Positions 24,916-33,534 of a stretch of 64,000 nucleotides of DNA are shown here, piece by piece. The DNA is taken from assembly GCA_017423025.1 (NCBI GenBank), contig JAFPGC010000020.1, positions 26,344 through 90,343 of the forward strand, in the 5' to 3' direction. The DNA comes from Bacteroidales bacterium. Lineage in GTDB: Bacteria > Bacteroidota > Bacteroidia > Bacteroidales > UBA932. The notes under the pieces were generated by a model. It had not been told where the DNA came from and did not search any database. It saw only the letters and a list, made by a program, of their open reading frames with translations. The translations under genes and the position numbers were made by a program. Every line of letters starts with the position of its first letter. Position 1 is the first letter of the stretch.

Positions 24916-26203
24916 GTTTGGCGCGTTTATCAATAAACTTAACGGGCTTGCGGCTCTTGGCCGGGAAATTGATGGCCGCCACCTCGGGGACGGGCAGGAT
25001 CTCAATCCTGGGAGCCACCCGGATGCGGGAACGGAAGCGGTCCTTGAGGTCTTTGACGGCGTCGAACTCGGGTTGGTACTTGAGGCCCAGCTGCACTACC
25101 ACATCGTCGGTTCCGGCATCGGAATCCTGCACTATCACCACGTAATTCTCTACATATGGGGTGTTGTCCAGGACATCGTTCACTGCCGGCGGATAGAGGG
25201 TAGTACCCTTGAGCTTTATCATATTGTTCTTTCGTCCCACAAGAGGGGTGAGGCGGTAGCTGTATCGGCCGCATTTGCACTGCCGGGTAATCTTGGCAGC
25301 CATGTCGCCGGTGCGGAAGCGCAGAAGGGGCATTCCTTCCACGCCCAGCGTGGTAATCACAATCTCTCCCACCTCACCATCCGGCACCGGAAGATTATCC
25401 TCGCCGATGATTTCCACAATGATAAGTTCCGGATGCACATGCCCGCCGCAGCCGTAAGGGCACTCGGAGAAGGTGGCGCCCATTTCTGTGGAGGAATAGG
25501 TAGCATAAAGCTCCACGTCCCATTTTTCCTTGATGCGGCGGCCAAGAAGGTTCAGGTCGAAGTTCTGATCCCTCATCCCCTCGCCAATGCCTATGATGCG
25601 CTTGATGGAGGAGTTCTTATAATCGATGCCGTGGTCCTCGGCATACTGGATAAGCCTCAGAATAAAGGACGGCACGCACATGATGGTATCCGGTTTGAGC
25701 CGGTTGATGGTGTCCCACTGCAGTTCCGGAATGCCATTGCCCACGCGGATGATGCTGGCGCCCAGTTTCCGGATGCCCAGGAAATAGGCCAGACCGGCCA
25801 TGAAGCGCTTGTCGATGGTGGTCATCAACTGCACAATATTGCCCGGTCCCAGGCCGGCGCACTCGAAGCTCTTCTTCTCGTTGTAGGCCAGACGCTCCAG
25901 GTCCTTGTCGGTGCAGCCGAAGGTCACGGGATCTCCCAGCGTACCGGAAGTGGTCACATAATCCACCACTTTCTCCTTGGGGCAGCAGAGGAACTCGTCG
26001 TTGAACAATTGCAAATCCTTCTTCTCCGTGAAAGGAATCTTCTGCAAATCTTCAATGGTTCGAATCTTCTCTATATCAATATGATACTTCTCAAACATAC
26101 GCTGGTAGTACTTGGAATTCTCCTTCAAGTATACCAACGCCTCGTGCAGCAATCCTTCCTGGAATGCCTTGATCTCTTCCGGTTTTTTAAATTCGATGTC
26201 CAT
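24908..26203 (-). CDS. PaaK-like adenylate-forming ligase
   Basis: 431 residues of the phenylacetate-CoA ligase/F390 synthetase family. Motifs: the P-loop TTSGTLGDPVTFGCT (~84-98), YSSTEMGATFSEC (~236-248), and a C-terminal GRKNNMIKLKGTTLYP region (~326-341), where the lysine pair and the turn to the small domain lie. A cluster of Cys/His (CPYGCGGHVHP, then CKCGRY) recalls the zinc-binding PaaK subgroup. PaaK enzymes activate aryl acids as acyl-AMP. In this operon, where no separate ApeH-type ligase is seen, it may load the aryl starter for the polyene; that role is inferred. Overlaps the acyltransferase by 8 bp; 3 bp from the hydrolase upstream. Confidence 0.8.
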   Translation of the reverse strand: MDIEFKKPEEIKAFQEGLLHEALVYLKENSKYYQRMFEKYHIDIEKIRTIEDLQKIPFTEKKDLQLFNDEFLCCPKEKVVDYVTTSGTLGDPVTFGCTDKDLERLAYNEKKSFECAGLGPGNIVQLMTTIDKRFMAGLAYFLGIRKLGASIIRVGNGIPELQWDTINRLKPDTIMCVPSFILRLIQYAEDHGIDYKNSSIKRIIGIGEGMRDQNFDLNLLGRRIKEKWDVELYATYSSTEMGATFSECPYGCGGHVHPELIIVEIIGEDNLPVPDGEVGEIVITTLGVEGMPLLRFRTGDMAAKITRQCKCGRYSYRLTPLVGRKNNMIKLKGTTLYPPAVNDVLDNTPYVENYVVIVQDSDAGTDDVVVQLGLKYQPEFDAVKDLKDRFRSRIRVAPRIEILPVPEVAAINFPAKSRKPVKFIDKRAKHV

Positions 26204-26206
26204 ATC

Positions 26207-27085
26207 CTATTCGTCATTCCCGGCTTGACCGGGAATCTCTTTTAACCAATTGATAAATAATTCCTGCCAATTCTTCGTATTCTCATTCTGCTTCTGGGGA
26301 TTGGCCCCGAAGCCGTGACCTCCGGTCTCATATTGCGTATACAAGTGGGGAACATGTTTCGCCGTCAAGGCCGAATCCAGCAATACCGAATTCCGATAAT
26401 CCACAATGGGGTCGTCCAGGCAGTTGAGCAGGAACACCGGCGGCGTATCGGCCTTTACGTGCTGTTCCAGGGACATGGAATCCCGCATCTCCTGCCGGAA
26501 CACCGTCCATTCACCCAGTAGTCCCAGGCGCGAGCGTTTATGCACCGGCCGGGCCGATAAGGTCACCACCGGATAGATGGGGGCTACAAAATCCGGCCTC
26601 AGCGAGACCTCAGGCTCAATGCCATACCGGGCCAGGAAATTGGTGCCGAAGTATTCTCCCGCACTCATCACCAGGTGCCCGCCCGCACTGAAGCCGATGG
26701 CTCCCACGGGGCCATCATAGCGTTCCCGGATCAGTTCTATGGCCCGCTGGATATCGCAAATCATGTCTGGATGCCGATGGCCGCGCAGAACCGTGCGGTA
26801 CTTGACCACAAATTCGATCTTACCCGCCACACGGTATTTGAGCAAGTAGGCCGCATACCCTTCCGAAGCCAGCCACTGTGCCACCTTGCTGCCTTCCGTA
26901 TCCATATCGTGCCAATGGTAGCTGCCGCCCGGACAAACCACAAGCGCCGCCTTGGGCTCCCCTTCCGGCAAGAAGGCCGTCATGGTTACGCTTCGGTTAT
27001 GACACTTCGTCCCCTCCCAGATGCGTTCTTGAGCAAGCACCGGGAGAGTGATAAACAGTAGCAGCAGACTAAGCGTCCTTTTCAT
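26207..27085 (-). CDS. Secreted alpha/beta hydrolase (acetyl-esterase type)
   Basis: 292 residues with a signal peptide (1-18, LPVLAQ). Catalytic serine in GFSAGGHL (~129-136), acid in LNCLDDPIVDY (~219-229), His in TGGHGFG near residue 270. An oxyanion-type CPGGSYHWHD (~51-60) is typical of the acetyl xylan esterase/BD-FAE-like group. The start lies in the last 17 bp of the MMPL-acyltransferase gene, so the two are coupled. The C-terminal tail (EIPGQAGNDE) is encoded by a palindromic element (copy D), so the original C-terminus was probably different. Its place in a polyene operon suggests de-esterification or release of a lipid product, but a separate carbohydrate role cannot be excluded. 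Confidence 0.8.
   Translation of the reverse strand: MKRTLSLLLLFITLPVLAQERIWEGTKCHNRSVTMTAFLPEGEPKAALVVCPGGSYHWHDMDTEGSKVAQWLASEGYAAYLLKYRVAGKIEFVVKYRTVLRGHRHPDMICDIQRAIELIRERYDGPVGAIGFSAGGHLVMSAGEYFGTNFLARYGIEPEVSLRPDFVAPIYPVVTLSARPVHKRSRLGLLGEWTVFRQEMRDSMSLEQHVKADTPPVFLLNCLDDPIVDYRNSVLLDSALTAKHVPHLYTQYETGGHGFGANPQKQNENTKNWQELFINWLKEIPGQAGNDE
26213..26239. repeat. Dispersed palindromic element, copy D, in hydrolase 3' end
   Basis: GTCATTCCCGGCTTGACCGG followed by GAATCTC, a near-perfect hairpin. On the minus strand it supplies codons for the tail EIPGQAGND of the hydrolase, ending 4 bp before its TAG stop. Confidence 0.75.
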
Positions 27086-29876
27086 ACCAATCCACGTAAA
27101 AATGTCTCATCTGCCGGGTAAACTCGGCAATATCGGCCTCTTGGGGAACCTGCACACGCTCCCCTATCTCCAGGGCCAGGGGATGCGGCCGAAGCAGGAA
27201 GTCATGCTTGGGCAGCGCTTCATGGAATCCCCGGATGAGGATGGGCAGAAGGTCCATTCCCAGCTCCCGGGCTGCGAGGAAAGCACCGCGGTGGAATCGG
27301 CCTATCCTGCCGTCGTTGGTACGCGTCCCCTCGGGGTAAATGGCCACGGAATATCCTTCGGCCGCCATCTTCTTCACATGCTCGCTATTGACGGAGAGTC
27401 CCCAGGATGCGGGGAAATACCCCGCTTTGCGGATGACGGCCCCATAGAAGGGAGATTTCCATACCCAGTCGTTGGTCATGAAAATGAGCTTGGGATGGAG
27501 GGCAATCAAGGCCAGCACATCCAGATGGCTCTGGTGATTGCAGATATAAATCGCCGGTTTGCTAAAATCCTCACCGTGAGGGTTTTTAATAGTATACCGA
27601 CAACCCGGGACTATGTGAATGGCCCAGGAAGCCACGCGCCTAACAACTTTGTTAAATGCCGGTCCCGTAGGGAAAAACAGCGCCAGCAGCGACAGCAGGG
27701 ACATCCAGATAACCATCTGGAGCGCAATATAGACCGTAGCCAGCATTCCGCCAATCGTAAGCGGGTGCGGGCGAGGTTTTCCGTGTTTAAAATGAAGCCA
27801 GCGGTAGACGATGGGAGGAAGGTAGCAGGCCATGGCTACCACGGTAATCATACCTATCACCGTCACCAGGCCCAGCGAGCGCAACGCCGGATGCTTGGCA
27901 AAAGCCAGGACGCCAATGCCGATGAACATGATAATGGCACTGAGTACAACCGCATTGCTGTAGGAATGAAGAATCTTCTTGCCGGTCTTGTACTCGTATT
28001 CCAGCCCCTCGGTAATGAAGATGCTGTAATCGTCTCCCATGCCAAAGATAAAGGTGGCCAGGATAATGTTCACTATATTGAATTGCAGCCCCGTCAGGCC
28101 CATGATTCCCCTGATCCAGATCCAGCTCACCGCCAGCGGCAGGAAGGCAATCAGAGTAAAGTCCAGAGACCCAAAGCTGATCCATAGGAAAATAAGGACA
28201 ATAAGGCTGCATACCAGGCCGATGGTGTCGAAATCCTCCGAAAGGGCGTTTACCAGGGCCCCGGCGGCATTCTCCTGCGGGGCAAAGTCCACGGGCTGGA
28301 AATAAGCCCTTTCCTGAGGCTCCCAGGAGGCTTCAATGGCATCGAAGAAAGGCTGGAAGCCGTGAGCGGTAAAGCCCGCCTTGAGCCCCTCGTCAATAAG
28401 AAGATCCGGCACCTCCTGATGACGGTTCCAGAAATCCTTCCACAGGCCGATTCTCACCTGCTGCTCTTCAAGGGAAGGAAGCGGGAAAGCGTCCGCTGCG
28501 GGAGACAGGGACTCCAGAAGGGCAAATCCCTGCGACTGTTCCGCCGTCATATAATTGATATTGTGCAGGTTGGAGTCGAACTGGAGTCTTTTACCGGTAA
28601 AGAAGAACACGACGGTAAGGGCCAGGAAAGCCAGAAAGATCCACCGGCGGGTTTCCTCTCCCGCGTGGAAATAGCGGCCCGGATCCAGTTTGATAACCTT
28701 CCTCTCCCCCTGATATACCGGCATAAACACCGGAAGGAAGAACAGCACGAAGAGGATGGTTCCCACCAGCATCATGGCGCCGATGAACCCGAAGTCATGC
28801 AGGGCTTCCGATTTCAGAAGAAGCAGCCCCAGGAAGGCACCCACCGTAGTGATGTTGCCGGTAAGGAGAGGATTCACCTGCTCTGCCAGGGCTTCCCGAC
28901 GGTTGGGCTGGTACTTCAGATGGTCAATATAATGGAGCGGATAATTGACGGCAATCCCTATGACGGTGCAACCTATTCCCAGTACGATAATGCTTACGCT
29001 GGCCTTGAAACAGGCAATGATGCCCAGGGCAAAAACAGCCCCCACCGTAATGGAAACAAGGATCCACAGGACATCCTGCACGCGTTTGTAACTCAGCCAC
29101 AGCACAACGCAGATGAGAATAAGGGCCACAGCCAGGGCCAGGAAAGAATCGGTTTTGATGCGGGAAGAATTCTCCACAGCCACCTCGGGCCCGCCGGTAG
29201 ATGTAATCTGAACCGAAGGGAAAGCCTGGGCCGTTTCCTCTTTCAAGGAATTCAGGGCCGATAGCAGCTCTCCGTTAAGGGCACTTTCCGTGCTGCCGTA
29301 AGGCGAGTCAAAAAAGAGGATATCCGTATCCTGAAGGGCATCGGGCTGTGCAGCCTGAAGACGGTTCAGAACGGGCGAATAAAGGCCCAGAGGGTCGCTT
29401 CTGAGATACTTGGCCGTAAAAGGATTGCCCAGGACAAGCGCTTCCCGGTCCTCTTGCAGTTTGGCCGGAATGTAGCCCGGAGCAGCCAGCAGGGAGTCCA
29501 TCCGGACATAATCTTCCGGCTGCAGGAAATAGGGCCAGTTGGAATTAAGGAAATCAAACACCTGGGCCGCCTCAGACGAACCTTCATAGACATAGATATC
29601 TGGAAAAGCCTCTTCCCAGCGGTCCTGAAAAGCATATAGAGCCTCTTTACGCTCTTCCGCCGTACCGCCCCGGAAGAAGACCGCCATTTTCTCGTCCCCT
29701 CCGGAGGCCTGCAATTGCTCCCGGGAATCTTTGGGCAAGAAGGCCGATATATCCTCCTCAAAATGAAGCCTCGAAGCACTCCAGGCGCTCAGAGCCAGGA
29801 GCACAGCCAACAACAGCCCCGCCAGCCCTTTGTGGGCCGACAGATAGTCGTATATCTTCAAGACGAAGCTTTTCAC
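27069..29876 (-). CDS. MMPL exporter fused to a 1-acyl-glycerol-phosphate-type acyltransferase
   Basis: 935 residues. Residues 1-~700 form an MMPL/RND transporter (N-terminal span 17-35, FEEDISAFLPKDS loop, spans around 240-380 and 395-415, and the second set around 545-690 with FGMGDDYSIFITEG). Residues ~700-935 are an added LPLAT domain: IYICNHQSHLDVLAL (HxxxxD catalytic pair, ~775-789), VAIYPEGTRTNDG (~850-862) and a preceding hydrophobic anchor. In enterobacterial aryl-polyene clusters exporter and acyltransferases are separate genes; here one polypeptide would combine flipping/export of the polyene lipid with its acylation at the membrane. Preceded by its own -7 element and a palindrome; followed by an overlapping hydrolase gene. 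Confidence 0.85.
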   Translation of the reverse strand: MKSFVLKIYDYLSAHKGLAGLLLAVLLALSAWSASRLHFEEDISAFLPKDSREQLQASGGDEKMAVFFRGGTAEERKEALYAFQDRWEEAFPDIYVYEGSSEAAQVFDFLNSNWPYFLQPEDYVRMDSLLAAPGYIPAKLQEDREALVLGNPFTAKYLRSDPLGLYSPVLNRLQAAQPDALQDTDILFFDSPYGSTESALNGELLSALNSLKEETAQAFPSVQITSTGGPEVAVENSSRIKTDSFLALAVALILICVVLWLSYKRVQDVLWILVSITVGAVFALGIIACFKASVSIIVLGIGCTVIGIAVNYPLHYIDHLKYQPNRREALAEQVNPLLTGNITTVGAFLGLLLLKSEALHDFGFIGAMMLVGTILFVLFFLPVFMPVYQGERKVIKLDPGRYFHAGEETRRWIFLAFLALTVVFFFTGKRLQFDSNLHNINYMTAEQSQGFALLESLSPAADAFPLPSLEEQQVRIGLWKDFWNRHQEVPDLLIDEGLKAGFTAHGFQPFFDAIEASWEPQERAYFQPVDFAPQENAAGALVNALSEDFDTIGLVCSLIVLIFLWISFGSLDFTLIAFLPLAVSWIWIRGIMGLTGLQFNIVNIILATFIFGMGDDYSIFITEGLEYEYKTGKKILHSYSNAVVLSAIIMFIGIGVLAFAKHPALRSLGLVTVIGMITVVAMACYLPPIVYRWLHFKHGKPRPHPLTIGGMLATVYIALQMVIWMSLLSLLALFFPTGPAFNKVVRRVASWAIHIVPGCRYTIKNPHGEDFSKPAIYICNHQSHLDVLALIALHPKLIFMTNDWVWKSPFYGAVIRKAGYFPASWGLSVNSEHVKKMAAEGYSVAIYPEGTRTNDGRIGRFHRGAFLAARELGMDLLPILIRGFHEALPKHDFLLRPHPLALEIGERVQVPQEADIAEFTRQMRHFYVDWYEKDA

Positions 29877-29882
29877 CCGAGT

Positions 29883-29901
29883 TGTAGATTTCTAATCTAC
29901 A
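29883..29901. promoter_or_regulatory. Palindrome in the MMPL-acyltransferase leader (putative operator)
   Basis: TGTAGATT-TCT-AATCTACA, a perfect 8-bp inverted repeat 6 bp before the ATG (29876), at or just after the predicted transcription start. It could be a repressor-binding site or a hairpin in the mRNA leader. Confidence 0.45.
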
Positions 29902-29930
29902 AATGTAGCAAAAATCCAGGGAAAAGCGAA
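29900..29930 (-). promoter_or_regulatory. Internal promoter before the MMPL-acyltransferase gene
   Basis: Minus-strand TACATTTG at 29907-29900 with TTCG at 29930-29927, exactly 19 bp apart, near the TTTG-N19-TAnnTTTG consensus. This suggests the last four genes can be transcribed apart from the biosynthetic genes upstream. Confidence 0.55.
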
Positions 29931-29933
29931 AGA

Positions 29934-30680
29934 TTACTTGCCGGCAAGGCGACGAAGGAGCGTCCGCGGCCAGCCATAAAAGATGGCCACCAGAAGCAAG
30001 AGCGTGTTCAGAAGGGAGATACGCATAAAATCTGCACCGGGGCGGAAATGCGAAACGCGGTCTTCGGGGTAATCCACATGGACCGGTACGGGCTTCAATT
30101 CCAAGCCTTTCCATGCGCTGAAGACCAGCAAAGTAAGTTCGGCCTCATAACGGGCGCTCAGAAGCGTCAGCGAAGGCAGTTCCATCAACGGATACAAGCG
30201 GAAGCCGGTCTGCGTATCAGGCAAATTAACTCCGGTGTACAGGCGGAACCAGAAATTGGAAAAACGGTTGGCAAAAGAACCGCCGCCATCGGCCCCCATT
30301 TGGCTGCGACTGCCCACCACCAGCGTTCGCTCCCCTTTCGCATCCATCAAAGCCGGAATGTCCTCGGGATAATGCTGCCCGTCGGAATCAATGGTCAGCG
30401 CATACTTATACCCCTGCTTTCGTGCCTCCTCAAAACCCGTTTTAAGGGCACAGCCTTTTCCCTTATTCTCCGGGTGACGGACAATGGAAAGAGATGGCCG
30501 ATCGGAGTCGGCCATAACGCCCTCCAAGTCCCTCATCCCATCCAGGATCCCTGCCGTTCCGTCGGTGCTGCCGTCGTCTACCACCAGCACGGGCAAGCCC
30601 TGCTTCAGACAGCGCTGAAGCACGTTTTCCAGCGTACCGGCATTGTTGTAAGTAGGAACTATGATCAGGGTATCAATCAT
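29934..30680 (-). CDS. Family 2 glycosyltransferase
   Basis: 248 residues from the ATG at 30680, which overlaps the upstream stop as ATGA (30677-30680); a longer frame begins inside the dehydratase gene and is rejected. GT-A fold: LIIVPTYNNAGTLENVL (~5-21), VVDDGSTDGTAGIL (~32-45), the metal-binding TIDSDGQHYPED (~98-109) and a C-terminal hydrophobic segment (~215-245). Related to dolichyl-phosphate mannosyltransferases and to the glycosyltransferase of aryl-polyene clusters. A palindromic element inserted at 30491-30518 supplies residues VMADSDRPS between the nucleotide-binding loop and the next strand (SIVRHPENKGKG). The enzyme probably glycosylates the lipid or its anchor. Confidence 0.85.
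   Translation of the reverse strand: MIDTLIIVPTYNNAGTLENVLQRCLKQGLPVLVVDDGSTDGTAGILDGMRDLEGVMADSDRPSLSIVRHPENKGKGCALKTGFEEARKQGYKYALTIDSDGQHYPEDIPALMDAKGERTLVVGSRSQMGADGGGSFANRFSNFWFRLYTGVNLPDTQTGFRLYPLMELPSLTLLSARYEAELTLLVFSAWKGLELKPVPVHVDYPEDRVSHFRPGADFMRISLLNTLLLLVAIFYGWPRTLLRRLAGK
30491..30518. repeat. Dispersed palindromic element, copy C, inside the glycosyltransferase
   Basis: On the minus strand GTTATGGCCGACTCCGATCG followed by GCCATCTC, nearly identical to B1. It lies in frame and codes for VMADSDRPS at a surface-loop position of the GT-A fold. Confidence 0.75.
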
Positions 30681-31000
30681 AAACCCAGGACCATTTTGGC
30701 ACTGAGGGTCCCGTCGGGGAGGAAGACGTTCACATCGGCCCGGCCGTTGTCCTTGAACGTCCACTCGTAGCGGAGCTGCGTGCCGTCAGAACCGGGAAGC
30801 ACCGGTTCCACGAACTTGATGTCCTTGGCACCCACAAGAGGCTTGCCAATCAGTTCCAGAGCCATCTGCACAAGGGTAACCCCCGGCGTTATGGGATAAG
30901 TGGGAAAATGGGCTTTGTAAATAGGGCATTCGGGAAGAAGACGCACCACGGCGCTCCCCTCTTCCTTGCTCACAACCTGATATAAATAACCTTCCAGCAT
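30677..31000 (-). CDS. Hotdog-fold 3-hydroxyacyl-ACP dehydratase (ApeI-like)
   Basis: 107 residues, a single hotdog domain. The segment AHFPTYPITPGVTLVQMALEL (~30-50) parallels the FabZ signature (HFPGxPxxPGVL), with His31 as the likely catalytic residue. It is shorter than FabZ (about 145). Enzymes of this type in aryl-polyene clusters carry out the dehydration that introduces each conjugated double bond. Its stop overlaps the glycosyltransferase start (ATGA) and it follows the LolA-like gene by 1 bp. Confidence 0.8.
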   Translation of the reverse strand: MLEGYLYQVVSKEEGSAVVRLLPECPIYKAHFPTYPITPGVTLVQMALELIGKPLVGAKDIKFVEPVLPGSDGTQLRYEWTFKDNGRADVNVFLPDGTLSAKMVLGL

Positions 31001-31001
31001 A

Positions 31002-31496
31002 TTACTTCATCACTACGTTGGTAAAAGTAATTTGAGTCCAATCTCCATCGACACCCAATATTGTAACGTACAAGAGTTTATACGTCTTCTTCTCAACGGT
31101 CAGTGCAATTTGGCCGACCAGTTGTTTCAGGTCCCGGCGGACAGGCTCCAGTTGTATGGTATACTGATCCCCTTCCAGAACACTTACCTTGAAATCCTTC
31201 TCGGTGGGAAGGCGGAAACGGCCCCGCTGGGTACCATCCAGCACCGTCAAGTGTTGGACGGGCTTAAGCGTTTCCCAGCGCACCTGATCCGGCTGCGTCA
31301 GGGCTACCTTGCCTTCGCTCTCCACCGCGTCCTGCAGCATGGGGGACTTGTAAATCCGCTGCCAGGAAGCCTGCAGGCTCTGTTTGGGGAAATTGACTTC
31401 TTTCACTCGGGTCCAAACATCCTCCTGGGCCTGCGCCTTCCAGGCACATGTCAGGGCCAATACGGCCACCAGAAGATATTTAGGACCTATTCTCAT
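31002..31496 (-). CDS. LolA-like outer-membrane lipoprotein carrier (polyene-cluster type)
   Basis: 164 residues, signal peptide 1-23 (cleaved after QAQ). The remainder is predicted as an open beta barrel with the strand pattern of LolA: SLQASWQRIYKSPML, GKVALTQPDQVRWETLKP, LTVLDGTQRGRFRLPTEKDF and EKKTYKLLYVTI. Low sequence similarity to housekeeping LolA but the same position as the LolA-like gene in aryl-polyene clusters (ApeL). It would shuttle the hydrophobic product across the periplasm to the outer membrane after export by the MMPL fusion. Overlaps the next upstream gene by 4 bp. Confidence 0.75.
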   Translation of the reverse strand: MRIGPKYLLVAVLALTCAWKAQAQEDVWTRVKEVNFPKQSLQASWQRIYKSPMLQDAVESEGKVALTQPDQVRWETLKPVQHLTVLDGTQRGRFRLPTEKDFKVSVLEGDQYTIQLEPVRRDLKQLVGQIALTVEKKTYKLLYVTILGVDGDWTQITFTNVVMK

Positions 31497-31849
31497 CTAG
31501 CTATAAGACCGCAACCGGCCAAAATGAGGAATACTCCCACCCACTGCTGCCAAACCACGGTCTCCTTGAAGAAGATAATGGCAACAAACATGCCGAAGAG
31601 GAAACTCATGGAAGAAAGCGGATATACCTGGCTGAACGGATAGGTTTTGAGCATATACATCCACTCTATCACACCGGCGATACCGCAGATTCCTGCCGCC
31701 AGCAGCCACCAGTTAAGGAGAACGCTGTCCTTGAAGAAAGTCCAGGTGAAAGCAAAGGGCTGCATATGCGAAGCGGCCACCTTGAACAGGGACTGTGCAC
31801 TGCACATCAGGATGGATTGGATGACAGACAGGGTTAAAAGCCTGAACAT
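31493..31849 (-). CDS. Small four-helix DMT/EamA-type membrane protein
   Basis: 118 residues with four predicted membrane spans (~5-22, 42-62, 70-90, 98-116) and the SMR/EamA-like pattern (FFKETVVWQQWVGVFLILAGCGLIAR, ~93-118). Size and topology match half-size drug/metabolite transporters that act as dimers. In this setting it could be a flippase-like helper for the lipid carrier; no substrate is evident. Start ATG 31849; it overlaps the LolA-like gene by ATGA and sits 7 bp after the half-ketosynthase gene. Confidence 0.75.
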   Translation of the reverse strand: MFRLLTLSVIQSILMCSAQSLFKVAASHMQPFAFTWTFFKDSVLLNWWLLAAGICGIAGVIEWMYMLKTYPFSQVYPLSSMSFLFGMFVAIIFFKETVVWQQWVGVFLILAGCGLIAR

Positions 31850-31856
31850 ATTTGTC

Positions 31857-32387
31857 TTACTTAGGATTAACAGATAAAACTACCGCCACCGCATGTTCCG
31901 TTCCCGGGAGCCTCATGGCGTCCATGGCGGGTGTACGCTCGTCGTACCAGCCCACCAGGGCACTGTCGATATCTCCCAGCTGGAGCTGCATCATGGCATC
32001 TTCCAGGGCGCTGCGGAAAGAGCAGCCGGTATGGGAATAAGTGGCATTATAGCCATGGCAGTGCATCCGGATAGCTATGAGGGAGCCAATGGTATTGTGA
32101 GTGCTCTGCATGAACCGGGTGGGACTCATGGCCCCTTCTTCGGGGTTCAGGACGCCCAGAAGGAATGCTTCGGAGTTCTCCATGCAACCGTAATCGGTAG
32201 CGGTTATGATGGCATCCGGCATTTCCAGATGGGCTTCCTGAAGGGCTTTGCTGGAGCACCAGACGGCCCTTTTAAAGAGCCTTCCCATCCGGCGGGCCTC
32301 CATGGGCGTAATCACCTCACGGAAGTCCGGATCCTCGGCCCCCAGTTTGACGACGGCCCGTATGTACACGTCCCTACTCATAAGCAC
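31857..32387 (-). CDS. Half-size ketosynthase-like protein (KS N-terminal domain)
   Basis: 176 residues corresponding to the N-terminal half of a beta-ketoacyl synthase (Ketoacyl-synt_2 type): MEARRMGRLFKRAVWCSSKAL, then the elbow TYSHTGCSFRSALEDA, which aligns with the nucleophile elbow of the neighbouring KS (ISTACSSAANAI), so Cys122 occupies the active-site position. The C-terminal half with the two catalytic histidines is missing. Such short KS-like proteins occur in aryl-polyene clusters and may act as chain-length or partner subunits to full ketosynthases. It overlaps the 386-residue KS by 14 bp. Two ATGs (32387, 32381) are possible starts. Confidence 0.75.
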   Translation of the reverse strand: MLMSRDVYIRAVVKLGAEDPDFREVITPMEARRMGRLFKRAVWCSSKALQEAHLEMPDAIITATDYGCMENSEAFLLGVLNPEEGAMSPTRFMQSTHNTIGSLIAIRMHCHGYNATYSHTGCSFRSALEDAMMQLQLGDIDSALVGWYDERTPAMDAMRLPGTEHAVAVVLSVNPK

Positions 32388-33534
32388 TGAAGATTAAGGA
32401 GGAATCGTTCCCGCCAAACCCAAAGGCGTTGGAAAGGATATGCCGCAGTTGTTTTTTCTGGGCCGATGTACAAGGCGTAACACAGGAGGGATCCGGCATA
32501 TGCCAATTAGGCTGGGGCGGAATAAATCCGTGCTGAAGGGCCAGGAGGCAGAAAACCGCCTCGATGGAACCCGAAGCACTGGTGGTATGCCCAGTTAAAG
32601 CTTTGGTGGAAGAAACCGGCGGAACTCCCTCAGTGAAAATGCGTCTTAGCGCAGTGCTTTCTGATGGATCATTGTTAGGAGTCCCGGTGCCGTGGGCATT
32701 GATATAGTCTATATCGGAGGGTTTCAATCCCGCCCTGGCAAGGGCTTGGCCCATAGCCAGGAAAGCCCCTTCACCATTCTCGGAAGAAGCCGTCTGATGG
32801 AAGGCGTCACAAGCGTTTCCAAAGCCGGAAAGCCAGGCCAGGGGCTTTACTCCGCGCTTGACGGCGCTGTCGGCCGTTTCCAGAACCAGATAAGCCGCCC
32901 CTTCGCCCAAATTGAGTCCGGCGCGGGTGGCATCGAACGGACGGCAAGGCTGCCGGTCCAGGATCATCAGGGAATTAAAGCCGTTCAAGTGGTAGCGGCT
33001 CAGGCTTTCGCTGCCTCCCACAACCACCCTTTCGCATTGTCCGGTACGGATAAGATTGGCGCCAAAGATAATGGCATTGGCGGCCGATGAACAGGCCGTG
33101 GAAATGGTAGTGGCGTCTTCAAAACCACCTATATGCAGGGCGGCCAAGTCGGTAGACGCCCCGCAGCCATGGTTGGGCGAATACCTGGGGAATATTTTCT
33201 CCGTCACGTCCATTCCCCCGACGGTGGTTCCTCCAATGAGGCGCATGCCGCTTCCATCGGCCAGGCCCGCCTGATCCAAGGCTTCGCGCAGGGCCACTAT
33301 GGAAAGCAGCGTGGTGCGGGGCCAGTCAGCGGGGACGCCGCAAAGAGAGGCCAATTCGGCATTGGACAGGGGGACCTCCCCAACCGGGAATTCCGAAGTC
33401 CAGCCCTCTACATAACGGACGGGGCCCACCCCCACACGGGCGTGGAGAAGGCTATCGAGGCTGGCGGCTTGGCCCACCCCGACGGCACTTACAACGCCAC
33501 ATCCGGTGATGCAGATTTTCCCGTTCACAATCAA
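32374..33534 (-). CDS. 3-oxoacyl-ACP synthase II-type ketosynthase
   Basis: 386 residues of the FabF family with the full catalytic set: Cys148 in TTISTACSSAANAI, His281 in NAHGTGTPNND, Lys311 and His316 in STKALTGHTTSASG. It condenses malonyl-ACP with the growing chain by decarboxylative Claisen condensation. It is bounded by an ACP gene 0 bp upstream (stop and start adjoin) and by the half-size KS-like gene downstream, whose start it overlaps, so it could pair with that subunit as a KS/chain-length-factor dimer. Part of the polyene cluster. Confidence 0.9.
   Translation of the reverse strand: MIVNGKICITGCGVVSAVGVGQAASLDSLLHARVGVGPVRYVEGWTSEFPVGEVPLSNAELASLCGVPADWPRTTLLSIVALREALDQAGLADGSGMRLIGGTTVGGMDVTEKIFPRYSPNHGCGASTDLAALHIGGFEDATTISTACSSAANAIIFGANLIRTGQCERVVVGGSESLSRYHLNGFNSLMILDRQPCRPFDATRAGLNLGEGAAYLVLETADSAVKRGVKPLAWLSGFGNACDAFHQTASSENGEGAFLAMGQALARAGLKPSDIDYINAHGTGTPNNDPSESTALRRIFTEGVPPVSSTKALTGHTTSASGSIEAVFCLLALQHGFIPPQPNWHMPDPSCVTPCTSAQKKQLRHILSNAFGFGGNDSSLIFSAYE

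Noticed and set aside
24914-26245. A 443-codon plus-strand open frame
   Set aside because: Antisense to the PaaK-like ligase; no recognisable motif.
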